Shown here: positions 8,501 to 16,900 of the stretch, piece by piece
Position numbering within the stretch: position 1 is the stretch's first letter
How the letters are laid out: each line of letters begins with the position of its first letter
Assembly (NCBI GenBank): GCA_031379885.1
Contig: JANNFN010000033.1
Span: forward strand, 1-54,312
Reading direction: 5' to 3'
From: Methylotenera_A sp031379885
GTDB lineage: Bacteria > Pseudomonadota > Gammaproteobacteria > Burkholderiales > Methylophilaceae
Length of the DNA stretch: 54,312 nucleotides
The notes under the pieces: model-generated
The model's database searches: none
What the model was told of the DNA's origin: nothing
What the model saw: the letters and a program-made list of their open reading frames with translations, nothing else
Position numbers and translations under genes: made by a program

Positions 8501-9040
8501 ATGAAATCAATCGCTTTCTTACTTGCTATTTTAATGGCGCTAACTGCAATTAATGCGGATGCGACAACTAAAAAGAAAAGCAAAAAAAAGGTTAAAAAAA
8601 GCGTCCAAGTCATCTCTCCCTATGTTATCTCTATTGGCTACCCCACAACGGCTGCAGCTTATAGCGCTATTAAAGCGCGTACCGATGTTGCTATAAAACC
8701 TAATGCCAAACCTTTTGGTTGGCAGCAGCGCAGTGGCCCATGGTATGTGGCTAGTGAGCGGTCTAATTTGAACGAACAAGCTAATTTTGAATGGGCATTT
8801 ACCCAACCTGGCCATTATGCGCACCCAAGCGTGGTTAAACGGATGATAGATATTGGTTCTTCAGACCATGTATATGTGGATATGGCGTTTAGGTGTGGCG
8901 CGGCAAATAGGCTGGATTGCGATAAATTGTTGACCGAATTTAAAGAAGTCAATTTATTCATTAATAAGGTTTATCAGAAAAAATACATCAAGACCGCAGA
9001 GGGTGAACCAGCTTGGGATGGGGTAGATAGCTTAGATTAA
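8501..9040 (+). CDS. unknown secreted protein, lysine-rich N-terminus
   Basis: No family recognised. ATG 8501 begins a 179-residue protein with a signal peptide (cleavage near residue 21, NADA), followed at once by a very basic stretch (KKKSKKKVKKS). The rest is a globular domain with aromatic residues (PFGWQQRSGPWYVASERS) and two cysteines (RCGAANRLDCDK) that could form a disulfide. An upstream in-frame TTG at 8471 would spoil the signal peptide, so I reject it. The gene sits between the 3' remnant and the intact copy of the Mth938-type gene, both on the other strand, which suggests insertion or rearrangement here. Confidence 0.68.
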   Translation: MKSIAFLLAILMALTAINADATTKKKSKKKVKKSVQVISPYVISIGYPTTAAAYSAIKARTDVAIKPNAKPFGWQQRSGPWYVASERSNLNEQANFEWAFTQPGHYAHPSVVKRMIDIGSSDHVYVDMAFRCGAANRLDCDKLLTEFKEVNLFINKVYQKKYIKTAEGEPAWDGVDSLD

Positions 9041-9092
9041 GCAAAAACTGAAAAACATACATCCTAGTATTCATGAGCCTTGCAGGCCAGTA

Positions 9093-9485
9093 TCAAATCA
9101 ATAAAGCAGACGCAACATTGCGACCTTCACTCATTAAAAAGTTATAAGTTCTGCACGCTGCGGCGGTGGTCATGCATTCAAGTGGAATGCCCTCTGCAGT
9201 AAGTTTTTGAAAAATTTTAGGGTGTAAAAACTGGTGTTTTTCGCCAGTGCCTAGCAAGACAACTTCAGGCTTAAGCGTTACAATTTGCGCAAAATGCACT
9301 TCAACTAAGCTGGCAAAATCAGTCGCTTGCCAATCGAGAATTAACTTATCCGCCATCACAATTAAATTGCTAGTATGGCGCACTTTGTTAATTTCCACAT
9401 AACCAGCTCCATATCCCGTAATTAAATGGTTATTTTCGGCAGTGGTTAAATGTAGTTTCATCTTGCTTTGCGCGCAGGCTTTCAT
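9093..9485 (-). CDS. Mth938-like (DUF498) domain protein
   Basis: Small protein of 130 residues (122 if the second ATG at 9461 is used; neither start has a good ribosome site, and MKLHLTTAENN is the usual family beginning). The family shows a GxGxGxVxIN-like element (GYGAGYVEIN), a PEVVLLGTGEKHQFL strand and the C-terminal MTTAAACRTYNFLMSEGR motif, all present. The fold is known from Mth938 and human NDUFAF3/C2orf-type homologues; the bacterial role is unknown. A degraded copy of its 3' end lies at 8318-8455. Confidence 0.82.
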   Translation of the reverse strand: MKACAQSKMKLHLTTAENNHLITGYGAGYVEINKVRHTSNLIVMADKLILDWQATDFASLVEVHFAQIVTLKPEVVLLGTGEKHQFLHPKIFQKLTAEGIPLECMTTAAACRTYNFLMSEGRNVASALLI

Positions 9486-9559
9486 TGAGTGAAAGGCTTA
9501 TTCTAATGTAAACTTACACCTTTATAAACTGCGCTTTTAAAAGCAATCATAAATCTCTC

Positions 9560-10807
9560 ATGTCGCCATTACTTAAATCCAATAAACTCGCCAACGTTTG
9601 CTACGATATTCGTGGCCCAGTGCTGCAACGCGCCCGCCAAATGGAAGATGAAGGCCAGCGCATTATTAAGCTCAACATCGGCAACCCCGGCGTGTTTGGG
9701 TTTGAGGTGCCAGAAGAAATTCAGCAAGATGTGATTCGTAACATGGCAAAATCCGGCGTTTATACCGATAGTAAAGGCTTGTTTGAGCCGCGCAAAGCCA
9801 TTATGCATTACACCCAAAGCAAGCACATAAAAGGCGTGACGGTCGATGACATTATCATCGGCAATGGCGTTTCTGAACTGATTGTGATGGCGATGCAAGC
9901 GCTGGTGAATAATGGTGATCAAGTGTTGATTCCTATGCCAGATTACCCATTGTGGACAGCGGCTGTGACGCTTGCAGGGGGCACTGCGCGGCACTATTTG
10001 TGCGATGAGGCGACTGGTTGGCTGCCCGATTTAAAAGATATTGAATCTAAAATCACCGCGAACACGCGCGGCATTGTGGTGATTAACCCGAACAACCCAA
10101 CGGGCGCACTTTACCCAAATGAAATTTTAGAAGGCATTATCGGCATTGCGCGCCATCATGGCTTGGTGATTTTTGCGGATGAGATTTACGACAAAGTGCT
10201 TTACGATGAAACCAAACATGTAGCGATGGCTTCGCTTGCGGATGACGTATTGTTTGTTTCGTTTAATGGGTTATCAAAAAATTATCGTGCGTGTGGTTAC
10301 AGAGCGGGCTGGATGGTGATTTCTGGAGATAAAGACCATGCTGGCGATTATATTGAAGGTTTGAATATGCTAGCATCTATGCGTCTTTGCGCTAATGTGC
10401 CAGGGCAATTAGCAATACAAACTGCATTAGGTGGTTATCAGAGTATTGATGATTTGGTCGCGCCTGATGGTAGGCTCTGTAAGCAGCGCGATTTGGCTTA
10501 TGACATGCTGACAGCGATTCCTGGCGTGACTTGCGTAAAGCCCAAAGCGGCGATGTATTTGTTTCCAAAGTTAGACCCTAAAATTTATCCAATCAAAGAC
10601 GACCAGCAATTTATTTTAGATTTATTGTTAGAAGAAAAAGTACTGTTGGTGCAAGGCACAGGCTTTAACTGGAAGACGCCTGACCACTTCCGTGTGGTGT
10701 TTTTACCCAATGTGGATGATCTAACAGAGGCGATGAAGCGTATCGCAAGATTTTTAGAAAATTATAGAAAAAAGCATGATTCAAAATTAGATGGAGCAAA
10801 AGCTTGA
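9560..10807 (+). CDS. alaA: alanine-type aminotransferase AlaA
   Basis: PLP-dependent class I aminotransferase of 415 residues, closest by eye to E. coli AlaA (YfbQ), which makes alanine from pyruvate and glutamate. Shared landmarks are the opening KLANVCYDIRGPVLQRA, the NPNNPTG motif, the cofactor aspartate in IFADEIYDKVLYD, and the PLP lysine in FNGLSKNYRACGYRAGW. Its stop overlaps the hom start by 4 nt, and thrC follows, so aspartate-family amino acid synthesis and this transaminase share an operon. The precise amino donor is inferred from similarity only. Confidence 0.9.
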   Translation: MSPLLKSNKLANVCYDIRGPVLQRARQMEDEGQRIIKLNIGNPGVFGFEVPEEIQQDVIRNMAKSGVYTDSKGLFEPRKAIMHYTQSKHIKGVTVDDIIIGNGVSELIVMAMQALVNNGDQVLIPMPDYPLWTAAVTLAGGTARHYLCDEATGWLPDLKDIESKITANTRGIVVINPNNPTGALYPNEILEGIIGIARHHGLVIFADEIYDKVLYDETKHVAMASLADDVLFVSFNGLSKNYRACGYRAGWMVISGDKDHAGDYIEGLNMLASMRLCANVPGQLAIQTALGGYQSIDDLVAPDGRLCKQRDLAYDMLTAIPGVTCVKPKAAMYLFPKLDPKIYPIKDDQQFILDLLLEEKVLLVQGTGFNWKTPDHFRVVFLPNVDDLTEAMKRIARFLENYRKKHDSKLDGAKA

Positions 10808-12117
10808 AGTATTTGAATGTAGGTTTGTTGGGCATCGGCACCGTCGGCGGTGGCACTTACGAGGTTTTAACACGTAATGCAGGTGAAATCACGCGCCGTA
10901 CAGGCGTGGCGATTAATGTGGTGCAAGTGGCAGATAGAAATATCGACTACGCCAAGAAGGTGACTGGCGGCAATGTGGATGTAACCAACGACGCATTTGC
11001 GATAGTGAGTAACCCAAAAGTAGATGTGGTGGTCGAGTTAATTGGTGGTTATACATTAAGCAAAGAGTTGGTATTAAAAGCGATTGCAAATGGCAAACAT
11101 GTTGTGACTGCAAACAAGGCGCTGCTTGCCTTACATGGTAATGAGATTTTTGCTGCTGCTCAGGCTAAAGGTGTGATTGTAGCATTCGAGGCTGCTGTGG
11201 CTGGTGGAATCCCAATTATTAAAGCGCTGCGAGAAGGCTTAGGCGCGAATAAAATCGAGTGGGTGGCTGGCATTATTAATGGGACTACTAACTTCATTTT
11301 GACCGAAATGCGTGAAAAAGGCTTAGCATTTAAAGATGTGCTGGGCGAAGCGCAACGATTGGGGTATGCCGAGGCCGATCCAACGTTTGACGTTGAAGGC
11401 ATTGATGCTGCGCACAAGCTCACTATTATGTCGGCGATTGCGTTTGGTATGCCAATGAAGTTTAACGACGCGTATACCGAAGGCATTACCAAGCTAGAAC
11501 AGACTGACATTAAATACGCAGAAGAGTTGGGTTATCGCGTCAAATTGCTCGGCATTACTAAACGCACAGATAGAGGCGTGGAGTTGCGTGTGCATCCCAC
11601 GCTGATTTCTGAAAAACGTTTAATCGCCAATGTGAATGGTGCAATGAATGCTGTAGTGGTAAAAGGCGATGCGGTTGGCCCAACGCTATATTACGGCGCA
11701 GGTGCGGGCGCAGAGCCAACGGCTAGCGCGGTGGTGGCCGATTTAATGGATGTCGCGCGTTTGCAAAATGTAGCTTTTGAATCACGCGTGCCGTATCTCG
11801 CTTTTCAACCGAATAGCGTAGTCGATTTGCCAATATTACCAATCAGTGAGATTAATAGTGCTTATTATTTACGCTTGCGGGCCAATGACAAACCAGGCGT
11901 ATTAGCGGGTGTGACTAAAATTTTAGCGGACCGTAATATTTCGATTGATGCCATGTTGCAAAAAGAGCCGGATGATAACGAAACCGAAGCCGACATTGTG
12001 ATATTGACCCATGTCACGGTTGAGAAAAATATGGATGCAGGCATTGCCGAGATTGAAGCCTTGTCAGCAATCGTCGGCAAATTGATTAAAATCCGTATGG
12101 AAGAATTAGGTCGATAA
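10804..12117 (+). CDS. hom: homoserine dehydrogenase
   Basis: NAD(P)-dependent reduction of aspartate semialdehyde to homoserine. The 437 residues have an N-terminal Rossmann motif (GLLGIGTVGGGTYEVL), the catalytic domain with GIINGTTNFILT and a lysine/aspartate-bearing LGYAEADPTFDVEGIDAAHK, and a C-terminal ACT domain (about 350-430, YYLRLRANDKPGVLAGVT) typical of threonine-feedback-controlled forms. Start is TTG at 10804, overlapping the alaA stop (TTGA), so translation is coupled. The monofunctional form without aspartokinase is normal in betaproteobacteria. Confidence 0.96.
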   Translation: MKYLNVGLLGIGTVGGGTYEVLTRNAGEITRRTGVAINVVQVADRNIDYAKKVTGGNVDVTNDAFAIVSNPKVDVVVELIGGYTLSKELVLKAIANGKHVVTANKALLALHGNEIFAAAQAKGVIVAFEAAVAGGIPIIKALREGLGANKIEWVAGIINGTTNFILTEMREKGLAFKDVLGEAQRLGYAEADPTFDVEGIDAAHKLTIMSAIAFGMPMKFNDAYTEGITKLEQTDIKYAEELGYRVKLLGITKRTDRGVELRVHPTLISEKRLIANVNGAMNAVVVKGDAVGPTLYYGAGAGAEPTASAVVADLMDVARLQNVAFESRVPYLAFQPNSVVDLPILPISEINSAYYLRLRANDKPGVLAGVTKILADRNISIDAMLQKEPDDNETEADIVILTHVTVEKNMDAGIAEIEALSAIVGKLIKIRMEELGR

Positions 12118-12129
12118 GTTAGTTAGCAT

Positions 12130-13551
12130 ATGAAATATATTTCCACCCGCGGGCAATCGCCCGCACTTCAGTTTAGTGAAATTTTATTAGGAGGCCTAGC
12201 GCCAGATGGTGGCTTGTATCTGCCAGAAACTTACCCGCAATTTAGCGATGCTGATTTAACTGCCATGCGAGCGATGAATTATCGCGATTTGGCATTTGCG
12301 ATTCTGAGTCGATTAATTGATGATATTCCAGCCTCAGATTTAAAGTCGATTATCGATAAAACTTATACGGCAGAAGTATACAGCTTTACCCGTGCTGGGC
12401 AGAATGCAGAAGACATTACACCCACGTTGAAGCTAGAAGATAACTTATATTTGCTATCGCTCTCTAACGGGCCTACATTGGCGTTTAAAGACATGGCCAT
12501 GCAGTTGCTCGGCAATTTATTTGAATACGTGCTGGCAAAAAAAGGTGAAACTACTAATATTTTAGGCGCAACTTCGGGCGACACCGGCAGTGCCGCAGAA
12601 TACGCGATGCGCGGAAAAAAAGGCGTACGCGTATTTATGCTGAGTCCTCACAAAAAAATGAGCCGCTTTCAAACGGCGCAAATGTTCAGCCTGCAAGATG
12701 ACAACATTTTTAATGTCGCGGTAAAAGGCGTATTTGATGATGCGCAAGACATGGTAAAAGCAGTCTCTAATGATGCCACTTTTAAAGCAAAATATAAAAT
12801 CGGTGCGGTGAACTCAATTAACTGGGGCCGCATTGTTGCGCAAGTGGTATATTACTTTAAGGGTTATTTTGCGGTCACGACAACCAACAATCAGAAGGTG
12901 GATTTTGCAGTACCTAGTGGGAACTTTGGCAACGTGTGTGCTGGTCATATTGCACGGATGATGGGATTGCCGATAGATAAGTTAATTGTCGCGACCAATG
13001 AAAATGATGTGCTTGATGAGTTCTTTAAAACGGGCGTTTACAGACCGCGCGGCTCAGCAAATACCTATCATACCAGTAGCCCCTCAATGGATATTAGCAA
13101 GGCTTCTAACTTCGAGCGCTTCGTGTTTGACCTTGTTGGTAAAGATGCCACTAAAGTGCGCGAGTTATGGGCGAGCGTTGATAAAGGTGGTGCATTTGAT
13201 TTAACCGCGTTTCTGCCAAAACTAGCCAACTATGGATTTGTATCTGGAAGTAGTAATCACGCAAATCGTATCAAAACTATTCGTGCCACCAAAGAAGAAT
13301 ATGATGTAGTCATTGATACGCATACCGCAGATGGTTTAAAAGTGGCGCTTGAACTAAGACAAGTAAATACGCCGATGGTGGTGCTAGAAACTGCGCTACC
13401 AGCTAAGTTTGAAGATGCGCTGGTAGAGGCGCTAGGTGAAGTGCCATCAAGACCTGCCAGTTTGAACGGTATTGAAGACTTGCCGCAAAAATTCACGGTG
13501 ATGGATGCGAGTGTGGATGCGATTAAAACTTTTATTGTGAGCCACGTATGA
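12130..13551 (+). CDS. thrC: threonine synthase
   Basis: PLP enzyme that converts O-phosphohomoserine to threonine; 473 residues, the long class of the family. It opens with MKYISTRGQSPALQFSEILLGGLAPDGGLYLPE; the PLP lysine lies in GPTLAFKDMAMQLLG and the phosphate loop in GATSGDTGSAAEYAM. It is 12 nt after hom. Its stop overlaps the next ATG by four bases (ATGA at 13548), continuing the operon. Confidence 0.97.
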   Translation: MKYISTRGQSPALQFSEILLGGLAPDGGLYLPETYPQFSDADLTAMRAMNYRDLAFAILSRLIDDIPASDLKSIIDKTYTAEVYSFTRAGQNAEDITPTLKLEDNLYLLSLSNGPTLAFKDMAMQLLGNLFEYVLAKKGETTNILGATSGDTGSAAEYAMRGKKGVRVFMLSPHKKMSRFQTAQMFSLQDDNIFNVAVKGVFDDAQDMVKAVSNDATFKAKYKIGAVNSINWGRIVAQVVYYFKGYFAVTTTNNQKVDFAVPSGNFGNVCAGHIARMMGLPIDKLIVATNENDVLDEFFKTGVYRPRGSANTYHTSSPSMDISKASNFERFVFDLVGKDATKVRELWASVDKGGAFDLTAFLPKLANYGFVSGSSNHANRIKTIRATKEEYDVVIDTHTADGLKVALELRQVNTPMVVLETALPAKFEDALVEALGEVPSRPASLNGIEDLPQKFTVMDASVDAIKTFIVSHV

Positions 13552-14042
13552 AAAGACAGAAGTTATATCTGACGACATTTATACTATTTGCGCTTAGCTT
13601 ATTGGGTTTGGAATCAACTGCAGGTGATATCGTTGAGTATGACCAGCCTTTTGTGGTTGCTGATAAAATTAAAAAAGAAAAAATTGAGCCACTTCAACTG
13701 TCTGTTGGGTCAATAGGGCAGGCGATGAGAAAGTTAGAAGAAATAGGTTATACCTGTGGTATTCCATATCCAAAACAGGGCTGGGGAAGGTATGGTGGCA
13801 TACTATGTGAACAGTACACTTCTAACCAGTATTGCGAGGTTTCGTTGGTCATATTGTATATTCTAGATTGGGATGAAAAGCTATCTGATGAAGAGCGCTT
13901 GAGTTTGGTTGATACGAAAGCGTTTCAAGATATCGTACCATTTAGCGTACTATGTCGTGGCGGAAAGTTTGAGCCGCTCCAGACCATAGAAAAGCCAAAT
14001 AGTGTGAATAGACCTTTACCTAAACAGAAAATGTCACTTTAA
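13548..14042 (+). CDS. unknown small secreted protein
   Basis: No family recognised. The 164-residue product has a signal peptide (hydrophobic 6-20, cleavage near TAG at 25) and four cysteines in the mature part (YTCGIPYP, ILCEQY, QYCEVS, VLCRGG), consistent with two disulfides in the periplasm. The ATG overlaps the thrC stop and thyA starts 3 nt after the stop, so it is translationally embedded in the thrC-thyA operon although nothing suggests a role in either pathway. AT content is somewhat higher than in thrC by eye. Confidence 0.72.
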   Translation: MKRQKLYLTTFILFALSLLGLESTAGDIVEYDQPFVVADKIKKEKIEPLQLSVGSIGQAMRKLEEIGYTCGIPYPKQGWGRYGGILCEQYTSNQYCEVSLVILYILDWDEKLSDEERLSLVDTKAFQDIVPFSVLCRGGKFEPLQTIEKPNSVNRPLPKQKMSL

Positions 14043-14045
14043 GAT

Positions 14046-14840
14046 ATGAAACAATATCACGATCTGTTGAAACATGTTTTAACACATGGCAACAAGAAAG
14101 AAGACCGCACTGGCACTGGCACAATTTCAGTATTTGGTTATCAAATGCGCTTTGATTTAAACGAGGGCTTTCCCTTGCTGACTACAAAAAAAGTGCATTT
14201 AAAGTCGATTATTCATGAGCTGTTATGGTTCTTGCAAGGCAGCACTAATATTGCTTATTTAAAAGAAAACGGTGTGCGCATTTGGGATGAATGGGCGGAT
14301 GAAAATGGCAATCTAGGCCCTGTGTACGGCTATCAATGGCGCAATTGGCCGAAACCAGACGGGTCGCATATTGACCAAATTACGCAAGCAGTCAATGCGA
14401 TTAAGAAAAATCCTGATTCGCGTCGTTTGATTGTTAGTGCTTGGAACGTGGCCGATGTGGATCAAATGAAATTACCGCCTTGCCATGCGTTTTTTCAGTT
14501 TTACGTGGCTGACGGCAAACTTAGCTGTCAGCTGTATCAGCGTAGCGCCGACGTATTCCTTGGTGTGCCGTTTAATATCGCGTCCTACGCGTTGCTAACC
14601 ATGATGGTGGCGCAAGTTTGCGGTCTTAAGTTAGGTGATTTTGTCCACACGCTAGGCGATGCGCATATTTACACAAACCATATGGACCAAGTAAATGAAC
14701 AATTATCTCGCGACATTCGTACCTTACCGCAAATGAAAATCAACCCAAATGTTAGTGATATTTTTAGTTTTAAATTTGAAGACTTCACGCTAGAAAACTA
14801 CGACCCACATCCTGCCATCAAAGGTGCTGTGGCTGTCTAG
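14046..14840 (+). CDS. thyA: thymidylate synthase
   Basis: Methylates dUMP to dTMP with methylenetetrahydrofolate; 264 residues, as in E. coli. The nucleophilic cysteine is in LPPCHAFFQFYV, the folate and phosphate residues in YQRSADVFLGVPFNIASYALL, and the C-terminus ends IKGAVAV. It is the last gene of the plus-strand operon starting at alaA. Its partner folA, which regenerates tetrahydrofolate from the dihydrofolate that ThyA makes, lies 4 kb downstream beyond the glr block. Confidence 0.97.
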   Translation: MKQYHDLLKHVLTHGNKKEDRTGTGTISVFGYQMRFDLNEGFPLLTTKKVHLKSIIHELLWFLQGSTNIAYLKENGVRIWDEWADENGNLGPVYGYQWRNWPKPDGSHIDQITQAVNAIKKNPDSRRLIVSAWNVADVDQMKLPPCHAFFQFYVADGKLSCQLYQRSADVFLGVPFNIASYALLTMMVAQVCGLKLGDFVHTLGDAHIYTNHMDQVNEQLSRDIRTLPQMKINPNVSDIFSFKFEDFTLENYDPHPAIKGAVAV

Positions 14841-14876
14841 TCAACTATATAGAGTTTTATCTGTATTAGTAAAACA

Positions 14877-14909
14877 ATAAAAAAAGCCACACTGCATAAC
14901 AGCGTGGCT
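14877..14909 (-). terminator. intrinsic terminator of the EF-hand gene
   Basis: On the minus strand AGCCACGCTG and CAGTGTGGCT form a 10-bp stem with one mismatch and a TTATG loop, followed by seven Ts. It lies 47 nt past the stop of the EF-hand gene. The plus-strand side lacks a T-run, so it should work poorly for thyA. Confidence 0.8.
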
Positions 14910-14955
14910 TAACCTACAAATTTAAGGGGTAAAATTGTAGGGCAAACTATTTTAA

Positions 14956-15309
14956 TTAATTGACAGGATTTGCAGCGGGGGCACTTTCTGGGCTCTTCAT
15001 CTGTGAGGCGGCTTTATAGCTAGCGTATTCATCAGGCGTGATATTGCCATCTTTGTTAGCATCAGTCATATCAAAGTTGGTAGCCAAAGTTTTATCTTTC
15101 ACGGCCTCTTTAAGTGAGATTTTATGATCACTGTTCATGTCAAGTTTCTTGAAATCAGCATCGGCTGGAGCTTCTGCAACGATATCTTTAGCTAGTGTTT
15201 TGGTTTCTGCCACTGCAGATTGTGCTGTGATGCCACAGAAAAATAAACTAACCAATGAAGTAATGGCTATAGTTTTATAGGCGGGATTTGAAATATGTGA
15301 TTTCAACAT
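14956..15309 (-). CDS. periplasmic EF-hand protein, predicted GlrR/sigma-54 target
   Basis: A 117-residue exported protein with two EF-hand loops. The start at 15309 has AGGAG upstream at good spacing (an in-frame TTG at 15327 overlaps that site). The signal peptide ends near AVA-E (residue 34). Loop 1 is DMNSDHKISLKE (57-68) and loop 2 is DANKDGNITPDE (83-94); both have acidic or Asn ligands at positions 1, 3 and 5 and Glu at 12, so calcium binding is plausible. The tail is low in complexity (PESAPAANPVN). Upstream lie a sigma-54 promoter and two GlrR-type sites, and the gene has its own terminator. The function is unknown: calcium buffer, sensor, or binder of another hard cation. Confidence 0.85.
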   Translation of the reverse strand: MLKSHISNPAYKTIAITSLVSLFFCGITAQSAVAETKTLAKDIVAEAPADADFKKLDMNSDHKISLKEAVKDKTLATNFDMTDANKDGNITPDEYASYKAASQMKSPESAPAANPVN

Positions 15310-15368
15310 GAATGTACTCCTAAACAATTAAAAAGGATACTGCACGTTATATACAGTAATGAATACAT

Positions 15369-15384
15369 TGCAATTGCTGTGCCA
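15369..15384 (-). promoter_or_regulatory. sigma-54 (-24/-12) promoter
   Basis: Minus strand TGGCACAGCAATTGCA matches the sigma-54 consensus TGGCAC-N5-TTGCA exactly, with 10 bases between the key GG and GC. It points at the EF-hand gene; transcription would start near 15358, about 50 nt before the ATG. The gene just upstream encodes a sigma-54 activator (GlrR). Confidence 0.8.
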
Positions 15385-15447
15385 CAATAATTTACATATT
15401 AAAAACAATAGGTTAAGTAAATTTGTAGGAATTAGGATGTGATAATT

Positions 15448-15465
15448 TGTCGCAAATGAGTGACA
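15448..15465. promoter_or_regulatory. GlrR-type activator site, proximal
   Basis: TGTCGCAAATGAGTGACA is TGTC-N10-GACA, the palindrome described for GlrR in enterobacteria. It is centred about 98 bp upstream of the inferred sigma-54 start point, the usual distance for an enhancer-type activator. Confidence 0.7.
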
Positions 15466-15512
15466 ACTTTTACAGATAAATTGCTAAGTACAGGAAAAAG
15501 AAAGACTTTTTT

Positions 15513-15530
15513 TGTCGCCAAAGTGCGACA
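15513..15530. promoter_or_regulatory. GlrR-type activator site, distal
   Basis: TGTCGCCAAAGTGCGACA is a second TGTC-N10-GACA with arms extended to TGTCGC/GCGACA. Its centre is 65 bp (about six helical turns) from the proximal site, and it ends one base before the glrR stop codon, filling the gap exactly. Confidence 0.72.
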
Positions 15531-16889
15531 CTATTCTGTTGGTTGAGAATCTTTAAACAAAATAGGATTTATTTGGTGGCGTTGCAGTAATTTATAAAAA
15601 TCGGTACGGTTGCGGTCTGCAATGCGCGCAGCTTGCGTCACATTACCTTGAGTCGCTTTTAATAAATTTATTAAATACTGCTGCTCAAAGTTTTTACGAG
15701 CAGAATCAAATGACATCATGCTAAAAATATTATCTTGTAAGGCTTTTTGTACTAGTTTGCTTGTGATAATTGGCGTGGTGGATAGCACTACAACTTGCTC
15801 AATAATATTTTGTAATTGCCGTACATTGCCAGGCCATGGTGCCAAAAGCATTATTTCAAGCGCCTCCGGGGCAAAACCATTAATTTTTTTATGATATTTT
15901 TTATTTAAATTGGCTAAAAAATAATTGGCTAGCAATGGGATGTCTTCACGTCTAGTGCTAAGTGAGGGGATTTCTAAGCTGACGACATTAATGCGATAGT
16001 AAAAGTCTTCTCGAAATCGGTTCGCTTGCATTTCTTCAATTAAGTTTTTGTGGGTGGCACAAATAACACGCACATCAATTTCAAATTGGCTAGTAGAACC
16101 TACGGGTCGAATGACACGCTCCTGCAATGCGCGCAGCAGTTTGGCTTGTATGGCAAGTGGCATATCACCAATTTCATCCAAAAAAAGCGTGCCACCTTGC
16201 GCATTTTTAATCAAACCTTGGTAGTCGCGTGTCGCTCCAGTAAACGAGCCTTTGCTATGCCCAAATAGCTCAGACTCAAGCAAGGCTTCAGGCAATGCGG
16301 CGCAATTAATAGCGATAAAAGGATGCTCATAGCGTTGACTAGCTTGGTGAATTGCCTTCGCAAAAAGCTCCTTGCCGGTACCACTTTCACCTTGAATTAA
16401 CACGCTCGCATCTGATGCTGCTACCAATTTAGCTTGGCTTAGCAGGCTCTGCATTTGTTGGCTGCTACTGATAATACTGTCACGCCAACTTTCATCGCCT
16501 GTGTGCTGCTGATTAAAGTTGGTGGTAGTGATTTTGAGTGCTTTCGCCACTTGCTGTAACAAGTCTTTGCTATCGAAAGGCTTCGATAAAAAGCTAAAGA
16601 CTCCTTGTTGCGTGGCATGTACCGCTTCTGGTATCGATCCATGTGCGGTGAGTAAGATGAAAGGCACAGTTGGATTAAGCTGGTGTATCGCTTCAAACAG
16701 GGCAAAACCATCCATGTCAGGCATACGCAGATCACTAATCACTAACGCAACTGGTTTCATACTAAATAAAGAAAGTGCTTCTTGGGCCGATCTTGCAGCA
16801 GATACTTGATATCCGCTTGCGCATAGGCGCATTTCTAATAATTTTAGAATATCTGCATCATCATCAACAACTAGAATGTGTTTAGTCAT
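15531..16889 (-). CDS. glrR: sigma-54-dependent response regulator GlrR (QseF)
   Basis: NtrC-family activator of 452 residues. Receiver domain (about 1-120) with phosphoacceptor Asp53 in VISDLRMPDMDG and Lys103 in FLSKPFDS; AAA+ domain with Walker A GESGTGKE (167-174), sigma-54 contact loop GSFTGA (214-219; Ser replaces the common Ala) and Walker B GTLFLDEIGD; C-terminal Fis-type helix-turn-helix (NVTQAARIADRNRTDFYKLLQRH), whose wording is typical of GlrR. It sits downstream of glrK and yfhG in the same order as in E. coli. The next gene downstream is the EF-hand gene, where enterobacteria have glnB. Two TGTC-N10-GACA sites follow its stop codon. Confidence 0.92.
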   Translation of the reverse strand: MTKHILVVDDDADILKLLEMRLCASGYQVSAARSAQEALSLFSMKPVALVISDLRMPDMDGFALFEAIHQLNPTVPFILLTAHGSIPEAVHATQQGVFSFLSKPFDSKDLLQQVAKALKITTTNFNQQHTGDESWRDSIISSSQQMQSLLSQAKLVAASDASVLIQGESGTGKELFAKAIHQASQRYEHPFIAINCAALPEALLESELFGHSKGSFTGATRDYQGLIKNAQGGTLFLDEIGDMPLAIQAKLLRALQERVIRPVGSTSQFEIDVRVICATHKNLIEEMQANRFREDFYYRINVVSLEIPSLSTRREDIPLLANYFLANLNKKYHKKINGFAPEALEIMLLAPWPGNVRQLQNIIEQVVVLSTTPIITSKLVQKALQDNIFSMMSFDSARKNFEQQYLINLLKATQGNVTQAARIADRNRTDFYKLLQRHQINPILFKDSQPTE

Positions 16890-16900
16890 TTTTAGCCTAA

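Noticed and set aside
10380..10410. TGGCAC on the minus strand in alaA, as a sigma-54 -24 element
   Set aside because: No GC at the required 10-base spacing, and it lies inside a coding region pointing away from any gene start.
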